Of a stretch of DNA of 64,000 nucleotides, positions 29,127 through 37,618 are shown in pieces. Location of the stretch: assembly GCA_913061505.1 (NCBI GenBank), contig CAJXSO010000001.1, forward strand, positions 186,001-250,000, given 5' to 3'. This stretch comes from an uncultured Lutimaribacter sp. GTDB lineage: Bacteria; Pseudomonadota; Alphaproteobacteria; Rhodobacterales; Rhodobacteraceae. The notes beneath the pieces were generated by a model. That model had not been told where the DNA came from. It did no database searches and worked only from the letters and a program-made list of their open reading frames with translations. A program made the translations under genes and the position numbers. How positions within the stretch are numbered: position 1 is the first letter of the stretch; each line of letters starts with the position of its first letter.

Positions 29127-29596
29127 CCCAACAGCCCGGTTTCACGCAGCAGGCCGCGGCGCTTGGCCTCGAAATAATAGCCGCGCGCATACCACATCAC
29201 CGCGCGGTCCATATCGCCATCCGATACCAGCCACGCCCCGCGCAGATAGCGCACCGCATAGGTCAGGTTGGTTTCGGCATCCAGCAGGTCGCTGGGCTGG
29301 CCCCGAAACCCCATGCTGCGCGCGGTGGCGGGCAAGATTTGCATCAAGCCATAATAAGGCCCGTTGCGGGCGCCAGGGCGGTGGGTGCTTTCGCGCACGA
29401 CCACACGCTGCACCAGCTCGACCGGCACATCGTTGATCTGCGCGTGTTTCACGATCAGGGCGCGCAGCTGCGGCGTTTCATTGGGGTAAAGGGGCGTGTC
29501 CTGCGCCAGTGGCATCGCGGTGCCGGGCAGGTGCATACAGCCCCCCAGCGCCAGCAGCGCCAGCAAAAAGAAACGACGGTGAGATGTGATAAGCAT
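29123..29596 (-). CDS. Lytic transglycosylase lipoprotein
   Basis: A 157-residue lipoprotein (signal with lipobox LALGGC) with an SLT-type transglycosylase domain. The catalytic Glu lies in VVRESTHRPGARN, followed by the family's GLMQILPATARSMGF and later NLTYAVRYLRG and YARGYY. The enzyme would cleave peptidoglycan glycan strands to give 1,6-anhydro products. It is shorter than most Slt enzymes, consistent with a single catalytic domain. It overlaps the convergent LysM-protein gene by 4 nt and lies 95 nt after accA on the same strand. Confidence 0.9.
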   Translation of the reverse strand: MLITSHRRFFLLALLALGGCMHLPGTAMPLAQDTPLYPNETPQLRALIVKHAQINDVPVELVQRVVVRESTHRPGARNGPYYGLMQILPATARSMGFRGQPSDLLDAETNLTYAVRYLRGAWLVSDGDMDRAVMWYARGYYFEAKRRGLLRETGLLG

Positions 29597-29691
29597 GGCA
29601 CTGGCCCCAAAGGTTGCACCACGCTTTTGCCGCAGCGCACCCGCCCCGCCAAGGGGGCAGGCCCGCCATAGGCCAGTTGCCGCCGAAGCCC

Positions 29692-30654
29692 TTAGGCTGC
29701 CAGCCCTTTGGCCCCCATATCCAGAAACTTTTTGCGCCGGTCTGCCAATAGCTTGGCGCCCTTTTGGCTGCCCAAATCAGCCAGCATCGTGCGCAGCGCA
29801 TCGCCCACGGTCTCGATCGTGGTGGTGCGGTCGCGATGGGCACCGCCCATCGGCTCGGCGATGATACGATCGATCACGCCCAGCTTGTGCAGATCCTGCG
29901 CCGTCAGGCGCAGCGCCTCGGCCGCTTCGCGCATCTTTTCGGCATCTTTCCACAAGATCGAGGCGCAGCCCTCGGGGCTGATCACAGAATAGACCGAATG
30001 TTCAAGCATCGCCACGCGATTGGCCGTGGCAAAGGCCACCGCACCGCCCGAGCCACCCTCGCCAATGATCACGCTGATCAGCGGCACTTTCAGTTGCAAA
30101 CATTTCTCGGTGGCGCGCGCGATCGCCTCGGATTGGCCCCGCTCTTCGGCGCCCTTGCCCGGATAGGCGCCGGGCGTATCAACCAAGGTCATGACAGGCA
30201 GGCCAAATTTATCGGCCATATCCATCAAACGCACCGCTTTGCGGTAGCCTTCGGGGCGTGCCATGCCGAAATTACGCTCGATCCGCGATTTCGTATCATT
30301 GCCCTTTTCATGGCCAATCACCACAACCGGGCGGCCATCGAAACGGGCCAAGCCCCCCATCACAGCGTGATCATCGGCAAAATTGCGATCGCCTGCGAGG
30401 GGCGTGTATTCGGTAAAAAGCGCATCGATATAATCTTTGCAATGCGGCCGGTCTGGGTGGCGGGCCACCTGGCATTTGCGCCAGGGTGTGAGGGATTTAT
30501 ACAGATCCTTCAGCATATCAGCGGCTTTTTTATCCAAAGCCGCCGCTTCGGCCTCGATATCCATTTCCTCGTTTTGGCGCGCCATCGCGCGCAGTTCCTC
30601 GGCCTTGCCTTCAATTTCGGCCAAGGGGCGTTCAAAATCGAGGTAGTTGGTCAT
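29692..30654 (-). CDS. accA: Acetyl-CoA carboxylase carboxyltransferase alpha subunit
   Basis: AccA (320 aa) partners AccD in the carboxyltransferase half of acetyl-CoA carboxylase. Motifs are the N-terminal coiled region ([20 protein letters not shown]), [37 protein letters not shown] and [21 protein letters not shown]. The start at 30654 has GGAG at a good distance; a GTG 9 nt upstream sits too close to that site. It stands alone, about 4 kb from accD. Confidence 0.97.
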   Translation of the reverse strand: MTNYLDFERPLAEIEGKAEELRAMARQNEEMDIEAEAAALDKKAADMLKDLYKSLTPWRKCQVARHPDRPHCKDYIDALFTEYTPLAGDRNFADDHAVMGGLARFDGRPVVVIGHEKGNDTKSRIERNFGMARPEGYRKAVRLMDMADKFGLPVMTLVDTPGAYPGKGAEERGQSEAIARATEKCLQLKVPLISVIIGEGGSGGAVAFATANRVAMLEHSVYSVISPEGCASILWKDAEKMREAAEALRLTAQDLHKLGVIDRIIAEPMGGAHRDRTTTIETVGDALRTMLADLGSQKGAKLLADRRKKFLDMGAKGLAA

Positions 30655-30768
30655 ACCTGTCACTCCGGATGTTGTGGCGCCCTATATGGCGGTATCGGGG
30701 TGCAAATGCAACGGATGGCAACCTTTTGCGCCGGTTTTTGCCCAGCGCAGCCAAGCGGCAGCGCGGGC

Positions 30769-31392
30769 CTAAGGGGCGGGCGCCAACAGGCCACGCAAGG
30801 CCACTTGCGGCGCGGCCAGCACGGGCACACCCAGATCCGCCAGCATCGGCGCCGCCTCGGCCATGGAAACCTGTGCCAAAACGACCGCGGAAACCGGGCT
30901 ATCGGTATGCGCAACCCGCACAGCCGAGGCCACACAGGCGCGAAAGGCTGTTATTTCACCCGCCTCGAAAAGCGGCCAAAACGCGGTCAGATCCAACGGG
31001 CGCAGCACCGCAGCGCGGCCTGATTTTTGCAACTCGTCTTGCAGCAACTCTGCCGAAACCTGCCGCGTCGATGCCAAGGCATAGACCAGCAAAATGGTGC
31101 CCCCGATCGCTGCGGCCTGTGCCATCATCGGCCTATCAACGCGCAGCGCGCCTGCCGCCTCGGCCATGGGGCCGATGGTTGAGCAGGTGCACATAACCTG
31201 CCCGGCCTGGCGATGTGCGGCCACCGCCTGGGCAATATCGGCATGTAGCGCGCCATCGCCTTGCTGCGCGCGGGCCAGCCAGGCTGGGTGCACCTCTTGG
31301 TGCAGCTCTGCATCCGGGGCCATCTGGCGCACAAGCGTGGCGAAATAGTCAACATGCGCATCTGCGGTGTGAAGCAAGGTTAATCTGGTCAT
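30769..31392 (-). CDS. Asp/Glu racemase-superfamily protein
   Basis: A 207-residue protein of the aspartate/glutamate racemase and arylmalonate decarboxylase superfamily. The first catalytic Cys is in VMCTCSTIGPMAEAAG. At the expected second site the sequence reads SAVVLAQVSMAEAAPML, with no Cys, so a two-base racemase mechanism looks unlikely; a decarboxylase, isomerase or hydantoin-racemase-like role is possible. The ATG at 31392 or one at 31404 (overlapping the lysE stop) could be used. It is coupled to the upstream LysE-type exporter. Confidence 0.7.
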   Translation of the reverse strand: MTRLTLLHTADAHVDYFATLVRQMAPDAELHQEVHPAWLARAQQGDGALHADIAQAVAAHRQAGQVMCTCSTIGPMAEAAGALRVDRPMMAQAAAIGGTILLVYALASTRQVSAELLQDELQKSGRAAVLRPLDLTAFWPLFEAGEITAFRACVASAVRVAHTDSPVSAVVLAQVSMAEAAPMLADLGVPVLAAPQVALRGLLAPAP

Positions 31393-31393
31393 G

Positions 31394-31990
31394 TCATAGC
31401 CCATATACGACCGGCAAAAGCGAGGCCACCAGCAACACTGCCATGCTGTAGTTAAAGATAACCAGCCGACGGGTGCTGGATAGAATGCGCCGCAATCGCA
31501 GGCCCAGAAATGTCCAGGCCATGACCGATGGCAAATTCACCACCCCAAAACAGCCAGCCACCAACAGCACCGCCCAAAGGGCGCGATCGGGGGCGTATAG
31601 GGTGATGGCGGTCAGCGCCATTTGCCAGCCCTTTGGGTTGACCCATTGAAAGGCGCAAGCCTGCAAAAAGCCAAATGGCCGGCCGCCGGCGCCCGTGGCA
31701 TCGGGCATGGCCGCATGGGCGATTTTCCACGCAAGCCACAGCAAATAGGCAATGCCCGCCCATGTCAGCAGATCATGCAGCCATGGCAGGGCCTGAAACG
31801 CCCCCATCAGCCCCACGCCAACCAGCGCCACCATCAGCGTAAAGCCCAGCACCACGCCCATCATATGGGGGATGGTGCGGCGAAAGCCAAAATTCGCCCC
31901 CGAGGCCATTAACATCATATTGTTTGGCCCCGGCGTGATAGAGGACACCAAGGCAAACAGTGCCAGACCTGTTAGCAAACTTTGCTCCAT
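31394..31990 (-). CDS. LysE-family amino-acid exporter
   Basis: A 198-residue inner-membrane protein with six predicted helices and the LysE/RhtB signature at the N-terminus: ITPGPNNMMLMASGANFGFRRT, followed by HMMGVVLGF and, later, FQWVNPKGWQMALTAI. The family exports amino acids or homoserine lactone-like compounds. The start at 31990 is set by GGGGTGGGT just upstream. It shares a few nt with the downstream racemase-like gene, so the two may handle the same amino acid, and it is divergent from the PhyH gene. Confidence 0.92.
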   Translation of the reverse strand: MEQSLLTGLALFALVSSITPGPNNMMLMASGANFGFRRTIPHMMGVVLGFTLMVALVGVGLMGAFQALPWLHDLLTWAGIAYLLWLAWKIAHAAMPDATGAGGRPFGFLQACAFQWVNPKGWQMALTAITLYAPDRALWAVLLVAGCFGVVNLPSVMAWTFLGLRLRRILSSTRRLVIFNYSMAVLLVASLLPVVYGL

Positions 31991-32144
31991 ACCCACCCCA
32001 ATGCGCCAGAATTTGCGCCAAAACGCGCACCAGACCTGCGCCGATCTGGCCGCAAATGCAACGCAGTAAATCCACTGTGGGCGCCTGCCCCCTTGCGGTG
32101 CAATGGCCCCGCCATTTAGGCTGCGCAAAAAGGAGAGACACGCC

Positions 32145-32942
32145 ATGCCACACCCGCTTGTGACCCAAGAGATGATCGAAACCTACCAAACCGATGGGGT
32201 GGTGGTGGTGCGCGGCCTTTTTGATGGCTGGGTCGATCAGCTGCGCGCAGGCGTTGCGCGCAACATGGCCCAGCCCGGCCCCTATGCCTCGGAAAACCGA
32301 AAAGAGGGGGAAACGGGGCGGTTTTTTGATGATTACTGCAACTGGCAGCGCATCCCTGAATTTCAAGACGCTATCCAAAACAGCCCGGCTGCGCAGGTTG
32401 GGGCCGAATTGATGCGCTCGAACAGTGCGCAGCTGTTTCACGACCATGTGCTGGTCAAAGAGCCGGGCACATCCATGGCCACGCCATGGCATTCCGATGG
32501 GCCATATTATTTTGTCGAAGGCCAGCAAACCATCAGCTTTTGGGCGCCGCTAGACCCGGTGCGCGAGGCCACTTTGCGCATGGTGCCAGGCTCGCACCGT
32601 TGGGAAAAGCCTGTGTTGCCCATGCGCTGGGTGCAAGACGAGGCGTATTTCCCCAATGTAGACGATTACATGCCCGTCCCCGACCCCGACGCCCAAGCCA
32701 TGCCTGTGGTGGAATTTGAAATGGAACCGGGCGATGCTGTGGCCTTTAATTACCACGTGCTGCATGGCGCGCGCGGCAATACATCAGCCAGCCGCCGCCG
32801 GGCGTTTTCGCTGCGTTTGGTGGGTGATGATGCGCGCTATGTTGCGCGCCCCGGCCGCACCTCGCCGCCCTTTCCTGGCCACGATATGCAGCCCGGCCAA
32901 CGCCTGCGCGAAGATTGGTTTCCGGTGATCTGGCGGGGCTAG
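32145..32942 (+). CDS. Phytanoyl-CoA dioxygenase (PhyH) family protein
   Basis: A 265-residue non-haem iron, 2-oxoglutarate-dependent dioxygenase. Iron ligands are HxD in TPWHSDGPYY (near residue 115) and the distal His in YHVLHGARGN (near 210), with the 2-oxoglutarate-binding Arg a few residues later (SRRRAFSLRL). An AGGAG site precedes the start. The family hydroxylates many small molecules, including ectoine, phytanoyl-CoA and, in some members, phosphonates; nothing in the sequence names the substrate. Neighbours (LysE, racemase) suggest amino-acid-type chemistry. Confidence 0.88.
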   Translation: MPHPLVTQEMIETYQTDGVVVVRGLFDGWVDQLRAGVARNMAQPGPYASENRKEGETGRFFDDYCNWQRIPEFQDAIQNSPAAQVGAELMRSNSAQLFHDHVLVKEPGTSMATPWHSDGPYYFVEGQQTISFWAPLDPVREATLRMVPGSHRWEKPVLPMRWVQDEAYFPNVDDYMPVPDPDAQAMPVVEFEMEPGDAVAFNYHVLHGARGNTSASRRRAFSLRLVGDDARYVARPGRTSPPFPGHDMQPGQRLREDWFPVIWRG

Positions 32943-32948
32943 GGGCGC

Positions 32949-33617
32949 CTAGCCTGCCAGCGATTGGCCCAGCACCGCCTGCACGCCCTGCGCCCAAGCC
33001 CGCTCTTGCGCCAAGGCGGTGACAGGGCTGCCCTGGGCCTGCAGGGCGTTTTGATAGGCATCGGCCAGCCCGGCCTTGCCCAGCAGGATAATTTGCTGGC
33101 CCAGCCACCACGGGCGCGCCACGGCCAGCTCGGCGCCCAAAAGTGCGGCCGCGGCCACATCGGGGCTGGCCCCATGCAGCAATGACAGCAGTTTTTCGGG
33201 GCGGCTTTGGGTTTGGCCCATCACCCCCTGATCGGGCAGGGCATCGGCGCCAAAACCCGCCAGCAGCTGCGGCGTGACGGTAACAAGCGCGCTGATCATT
33301 TCGCCTGCGCTGATATGCAGCCAATAGGCGCGGTTGGGCTGCACACACAGCACAATACCATCCCAATTCGCCCGCCCCACCAAGGCGCCTGCCGCCAGCA
33401 CCTGCAGCCAGGGCGCCACGGCACCCACAGGCCCCTGCAGCGCCCCCCGCAACAGATGTTGGGGGAAGGGCTGGCTGGGCAGATCATCGTGCAAAGATAT
33501 ATCGGGCAGGGCGCCCGGCGGCAGGGGCAGCTGCACAGGCGCGGCCCCATCTGGGCCCGCCTGCCACATTTCACGCCCCCCAGGCGTGTCGATCGAAACT
33601 GTCTTTGGCGCGCGCAT
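32949..33617 (-). CDS. Shortened 2-dehydro-3-deoxygalactonokinase-like protein
   Basis: A 222-residue protein. The C-terminal 150 residues resemble the second half of 2-dehydro-3-deoxygalactonokinase (DgoK): RANWDGIVLCVQPNRAYWLHIS matches the region where DgoK has LPGTHSKW, GEMISALVTV corresponds to TGELF, and LLSLLHGASPDVAAAALLGAEL matches the terminal helices. The first 70-80 residues of a normal DgoK, including the ATP-binding VDWGTT strand, are missing, and key residues of the THSKW motif are changed. A stop codon lies in frame just upstream of the ATG. It is probably non-catalytic or degenerate. It follows sulP by 32 nt. Confidence 0.5.
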   Translation of the reverse strand: MRAPKTVSIDTPGGREMWQAGPDGAAPVQLPLPPGALPDISLHDDLPSQPFPQHLLRGALQGPVGAVAPWLQVLAAGALVGRANWDGIVLCVQPNRAYWLHISAGEMISALVTVTPQLLAGFGADALPDQGVMGQTQSRPEKLLSLLHGASPDVAAAALLGAELAVARPWWLGQQIILLGKAGLADAYQNALQAQGSPVTALAQERAWAQGVQAVLGQSLAG

Positions 33618-33649
33618 GGGGGCGGTTTACTGCGCCGCGCAGGCCCTGT

Positions 33650-35404
33650 CTAGTTGGCCCTGTCTATATGGGGGCTGTTGGATAGGCTGCGCATCGCATC
33701 ATATTGCGACAAAAACACCTGGCCCGAAAGCTCGTCTAGAAAATGGCTGCGCTTCAGGCGGTCCATCACCGGGCCCTTGACCTCGGAGAGGTGCAAGCTG
33801 ATGCCCAGATCCTGCAGGCGGGTGTTGATCGCCTCTAGGCTTTCCAATGCGCTCATGTCGATTTCATTCACCGCCGAGCACATCAAAATGACATGGCGAA
33901 TGGGCTCGTCGCAGGCGATGCGGTTATAGACATAATCCTCAAGATAGCGGGCATTGGCGAAATAGAGGCTTTCATCGATCCGCAAAGATACAATGAACGG
34001 GTCTGTCAGCACCTCGTGGCGCAAAATGTTGCGGAAATGCTGGGTGCCGGGCACCAGCCCCACCTCGGCCACATGGGGGCGCGAGGTTTTGTATAAAAAC
34101 AGCCCCACCGACAGCACAACACCGGCCGAAACCCCCATTTCCACCCCAACCCCCAAGGTCAGCACAATGGTGGCGGCGACGGCAGCAAAATCTACCACCG
34201 AATAGCCCCAAGCACGTTTGAGGATCGAAAAATCAACCAGGCTAAGCACCGCCACGATAATGGTCGCGGCCAGCGTGGCTTTGGGCAGGAAATAAAGCAG
34301 CGGCGTCAGCAGCAAAGCGGCCAGCAAAATGCCGATGGCGGTAAAGGCGCCCGCCGCGGGCGTTTCTGCCCCGGCATCGAAATTCACGACCGAGCGCGCA
34401 AACCCCCCCGTTACCGGGTAGCCACCCGTCATCGCCGCCGCGATATTCGAGGTGCCAAGCCCCACCAATTCTTGGTCGGGTGTAATGCGCTGGCGCTTTT
34501 TGGCCGCCAGCGTTTGCGCCACAGACACCGATTCCACGAAACCGATGATCGAAATCAGCACCGCCGACATAAACAACTGGCCCCATAATTCAGGGTTCAG
34601 CGAAGGGGCGGTCAGCGGCGGCAAGCCCATCGGCACCTCGCCCACAATCGCCACGCCTTTGTTTTCCAAATCGAAAACCCATACCGCCAGGGTGGTCACA
34701 GCCACCGCGCCAACCGGCCCCGCCTTGGCCAAAATATCCGCCAATCGCGGCTTTAACCCCAGGCCCAGCAGCAATGGTTTCAGCCCCTTGCGCACCCAGA
34801 ACAAAAACGCCACCGTGCTTAGGCCGATAAACAGCGTGATCGGGTTTGTCAGATGCTGGCTGGCCATCAATGACGAGATGATCTCTGGCAGGGCATGCCC
34901 ATGGGCTGAGATGCCAAAGATATGTTTCAACTGGCTGGTGGCAATCAACACGCCCGATGCGGTGATAAACCCCGCAATCACCGGGTGCGACAGGAAATTT
35001 GCCAAAAACCCCAGGCGCAGCACCCCCATCAGCGTCAGCATGACACCAGAAATAAAGGCCAGGGTAATGGCTGCCGCGGCATATTCGGCCGGGCTTTGCA
35101 GCCCCAGATTGCCCACTGCAGCCGCAGTCATCAGCGACACCACCGCCACCGGCCCCACCGCCAGCGCGCGGCTGGTGCCGAAAATCGCATAGGCCACCAG
35201 TGGCAAGATCGAGGCGTAAAGCCCCATCTCGGGCGGCAGACCCGCCAATAGCGCATAGGCCAGCGATTGCGGGATCAGCATGATTGTCACAATCACCGCC
35301 GCCACGGCATCGCTGGTCAGCGTGTCGCGGGTATAGCTGCGTGACCATGTCAAAATGGGCAAATGCCGCTCAAAGGCGGCGCGGGACAGGCGGGGCAATT
35401 TCAT
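33650..35404 (-). CDS. SulP-family anion transporter with STAS domain
   Basis: A 584-residue transporter. An N-terminal membrane core of 10-14 helices (SulP signature AVIVTIMLIPQSLAYALLAG near residue 38, and PVTGGFARSVVNFDAGA) is followed by a cytoplasmic STAS domain from about residue 450 (HVILMCSAVNEIDMSALESLE). Family members move sulfate, bicarbonate or organic anions. The upstream ATG abuts the AGGAA ribosome site, so I use the second ATG at 35404. A perfect ATTC-N8-GAAT box overlaps its predicted promoter, as for the sulfide oxidoreductase fusion upstream, so it may import or export a sulfur anion. Confidence 0.93.
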   Translation of the reverse strand: MKLPRLSRAAFERHLPILTWSRSYTRDTLTSDAVAAVIVTIMLIPQSLAYALLAGLPPEMGLYASILPLVAYAIFGTSRALAVGPVAVVSLMTAAAVGNLGLQSPAEYAAAAITLAFISGVMLTLMGVLRLGFLANFLSHPVIAGFITASGVLIATSQLKHIFGISAHGHALPEIISSLMASQHLTNPITLFIGLSTVAFLFWVRKGLKPLLLGLGLKPRLADILAKAGPVGAVAVTTLAVWVFDLENKGVAIVGEVPMGLPPLTAPSLNPELWGQLFMSAVLISIIGFVESVSVAQTLAAKKRQRITPDQELVGLGTSNIAAAMTGGYPVTGGFARSVVNFDAGAETPAAGAFTAIGILLAALLLTPLLYFLPKATLAATIIVAVLSLVDFSILKRAWGYSVVDFAAVAATIVLTLGVGVEMGVSAGVVLSVGLFLYKTSRPHVAEVGLVPGTQHFRNILRHEVLTDPFIVSLRIDESLYFANARYLEDYVYNRIACDEPIRHVILMCSAVNEIDMSALESLEAINTRLQDLGISLHLSEVKGPVMDRLKRSHFLDELSGQVFLSQYDAMRSLSNSPHIDRAN

Positions 35405-35432
35405 CGGCATTTCCTGTGATGCGGTTGGCCCC

Positions 35433-35460
35433 TATATATTCAATTTACAGAATAGGTAAA
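35433..35460 (-). promoter_or_regulatory. sulP promoter with SqrR/BigR-type operator
   Basis: On the minus strand a -35 (TTTACC, 35460-35455) and a -10 (TATATA, 35438-35433) are 16 nt apart. Between and overlapping them is the perfect palindrome ATTC-N8-GAAT (35438-35453), the motif I recall for the sulfide-responsive repressor SqrR of Rhodobacter. A repressor there would block RNA polymerase. Confidence 0.65.
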
Positions 35461-35529
35461 GCCCATTTCCCAAATCCCCAAGCTTGGGCATCGGCTATAG
35501 CATGGGGTTGGGCATGGGCCGGGGCACAT

Positions 35530-35565
35530 AAAAACCCCGCCACGGGGCACGGGCCAGTGGCGGGG
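35530..35565 (-). terminator. Intrinsic terminator of the DUF442-SQR gene
   Basis: A perfect 9-bp stem, CCCCGCCAC (35535-35543) with GTGGCGGGG (35557-35565), is followed on the minus strand by TTTTT (35534-35530), 11 nt after the stop of the fusion gene. It separates that gene from the sulP promoter. Confidence 0.88.
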
Positions 35566-35575
35566 TGGGGTGTGA

Positions 35576-37249
35576 TTAGCTGGCGCTTACCTTTTGGGGC
35601 TTGGCCAGCCATTCCTTGCCGCGCAGCATGGCACGCCAATAGACCGGGGGCAGGATTTGTTCTTTCAGCATCCATGCCGCCCGCGAGGGTTTGGTGCCAT
35701 CAATCACCCATTTGGGGAAACTGGGCAGCAAGGCCCCGCCATAGCCAAACTCGGCCAAAACGATCTTGCCCCGCTCCACCGTCAAGGGGCACGAGCCATA
35801 GCCGTTATATTGCGCCGCAGGCGAATGCCCGTCGATATCTGCGCATAGGTTTTCGGCCACCACTGGCGCCTGCATCCGCGCCGCAGCGGCGGTTTTGGCG
35901 TTGGGTGCATTCATCACATCACCCAAAGACCAAATATTGTCATAGGTCTTGTGGCGCAGGCTGGCTTGGTCAACATCAACCCAGCCGGCAGCATCGGCCA
36001 ATGGCGACACGCGAATGAAATCTGGGGCCACTTGCGGCGGGCAGACATGCATCATGTCAAATTCCACCTGCACACGGGTTTTTTCAGTGTCAGGCTTTGC
36101 TACCTCGAATGTGGCGGTTTTGCTGGGCCCATCCACCGCCACCAGATTATGGAAGAAATCCAAACTGGCGCCGTATTTCTGCACGTAGCTTTCCAGCGCC
36201 GGCACGTACTCTTTCACGCCAAACAGCACACCCCCGGCATTCATGAAATGAATATCGATGTTTTTCAGCCGGCCCTGCTGTAGCCAATGATCGGCCGACA
36301 GATACATGGCCTTTTGCGGCGCACCGGCGCATTTGATCGGCATGGGCGGCTGGGTAAACAGCGCCCGGCCCCCTTTCAGCCCTTGCACCAATTGCCAGGT
36401 GTAGGGCGCCAGATCATAGCGGTAATTCGAGGTGACACCGTTTTTGCCCAGCGTCTCTAGCAGGCCATCAATGCGGCCCCAATCCAGCTTGATGCCGGGG
36501 CACACCACCAGGCGATCATATGTCACAACGCGGCAGCCATCCAAAATAACCGCATTTTTTTCAGGCTCAAACGCCGCCACCGCAGATTTGACCCAATGCA
36601 CGCCTTTGGGAATAAGGCTGCCCATGGTTTTGGCGGTGGTTTGCGCCTCGAAGATACCGGCGCCCACCATGGTCCAGCCGGGCTGGTAATAATGGATGTC
36701 GGCCGGGTCTAGAATGGCGATGTTCAGCCCGGGCTTGCGTGCAATCAGGCTGCTGGCCACAGCAATACCCGCAGCGCCACCCCCCACGATGACCACCTCG
36801 AAATGCGCGTCGCCCGTATCGGTGGGGGTTTTGCCGCCATTCACGATGCGCCGCACCACGCCCGACATATCATAACCCACCGCTGCGGTGGTTTGTAAAA
36901 TCTCTGCGGTTGTTTTCTCGCCTGCCATGGCCAAAGACCACAAGGTGGCCGAACGCGTGCCCGTGCGGCAATAGGCCAAAGCAGGCCCCGGCAAGGCCAC
37001 CAGCGCCTCGCGAAAGGCCAGCGCATCGGCGTCGTCCACCTTGCCCGAAACGATCGGCAGGTAGCGGCATTGCAGGCCAGCGGCGGTTGCTGCGGTTTCG
37101 ACTTCCTCGAAATTGGGCTGGTCGGCCCCTTCGCCATCGGGGCGGTTGCAAATGATTGCCCGGTAGCCCGCGGCGGCAATGGCAGGAATGTCTTGCGGTG
37201 TGATCTGCGGCATCACCGAAAGGCCTTCGGTCAGTTTACGAAATTCCAT
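35576..37249 (-). CDS. DUF442 phosphatase-like / sulfide:quinone oxidoreductase-like fusion (Blh type)
   Basis: A 557-residue fusion. Residues 1-115 are a DUF442 (TIGR01244-like) domain with the phosphatase-type loop AYCRTGTRSA. Residues about 145-557 are an FAD/NAD(P) oxidoreductase of the sulfide:quinone oxidoreductase group: FAD motif VVIVGGGAAGIAVASSLIA, a redox Cys in MPIKCAGAPQKAMYL, a second in HVCPPQ, and the C-terminal FAD-binding NIWSLGDVMNAPNAKTAAAARMQ. Similar fusions are controlled by the BigR/SqrR repressor and detoxify sulfide or persulfide. The start at 37249 has a GAGGAG site; in-frame residues further upstream are promoter DNA. Confidence 0.88.
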   Translation of the reverse strand: MEFRKLTEGLSVMPQITPQDIPAIAAAGYRAIICNRPDGEGADQPNFEEVETAATAAGLQCRYLPIVSGKVDDADALAFREALVALPGPALAYCRTGTRSATLWSLAMAGEKTTAEILQTTAAVGYDMSGVVRRIVNGGKTPTDTGDAHFEVVIVGGGAAGIAVASSLIARKPGLNIAILDPADIHYYQPGWTMVGAGIFEAQTTAKTMGSLIPKGVHWVKSAVAAFEPEKNAVILDGCRVVTYDRLVVCPGIKLDWGRIDGLLETLGKNGVTSNYRYDLAPYTWQLVQGLKGGRALFTQPPMPIKCAGAPQKAMYLSADHWLQQGRLKNIDIHFMNAGGVLFGVKEYVPALESYVQKYGASLDFFHNLVAVDGPSKTATFEVAKPDTEKTRVQVEFDMMHVCPPQVAPDFIRVSPLADAAGWVDVDQASLRHKTYDNIWSLGDVMNAPNAKTAAAARMQAPVVAENLCADIDGHSPAAQYNGYGSCPLTVERGKIVLAEFGYGGALLPSFPKWVIDGTKPSRAAWMLKEQILPPVYWRAMLRGKEWLAKPQKVSAS

Positions 37250-37281
37250 GCTTTGCTCCTCGGTCACGCAGGGTGTGCAAT

Positions 37282-37311
37282 AGCATACATTCAGCATCAC
37301 GAATGCAACAA
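37282..37311 (-). promoter_or_regulatory. Promoter of the DUF442-SQR gene with SqrR/BigR-type operator
   Basis: On the minus strand TTGTTG (37311-37306) and TATGCT (37287-37282) are 18 nt apart. The perfect palindrome ATTC-N8-GAAT (37289-37304) fills the spacer, the same placement as in front of sulP. Confidence 0.65.
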
Positions 37312-37618
37312 GCGTTTCCTTGCCCGCCACAGCCCTGCCACAGCCCTGCCCCACCACAGGCATGTGGCACAGGCAGACCGCCGCAAGATCGCTAACATAT
37401 TCACAAAATGGGCTTAATTTACCTTAAGGCATCCGCAATGCCGCAGCCTATCAACGCCCAGACGCCTGTAAAACCGGGGGTTTTGGCAAAATGTCGCACG
37501 CAGCGCAGGCCAGCCGCGCGCGTGGCTTTGCAGGCATTTGGCGCGAATCATCGGCTGCGGCACAGCGCACAGCGCCTTGGCCCTTTTCACAGGCCGGTGG
37601 GCGCGCTATGTCGGCGCC
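37312..37618. other. Intergenic region before zapE
   Basis: No coding frame is credible in these 307 nt. I see a GC-rich block with repeated CACAGCCCTGCC, an AT-rich stretch near 37395-37425 (AATTTACCTTAAGG) that could hold the zapE promoter, and a small AAAACC/GGTTTT inverted repeat at 37470-37484. Nothing else stands out. Confidence 0.5.

Noticed and set aside
37470-37484. AAAACC-GGG-GGTTTT inverted repeat as a terminator
   Set aside because: The stem is only 6 bp and weak, and there is no T-run or gene ending nearby on the plus strand.
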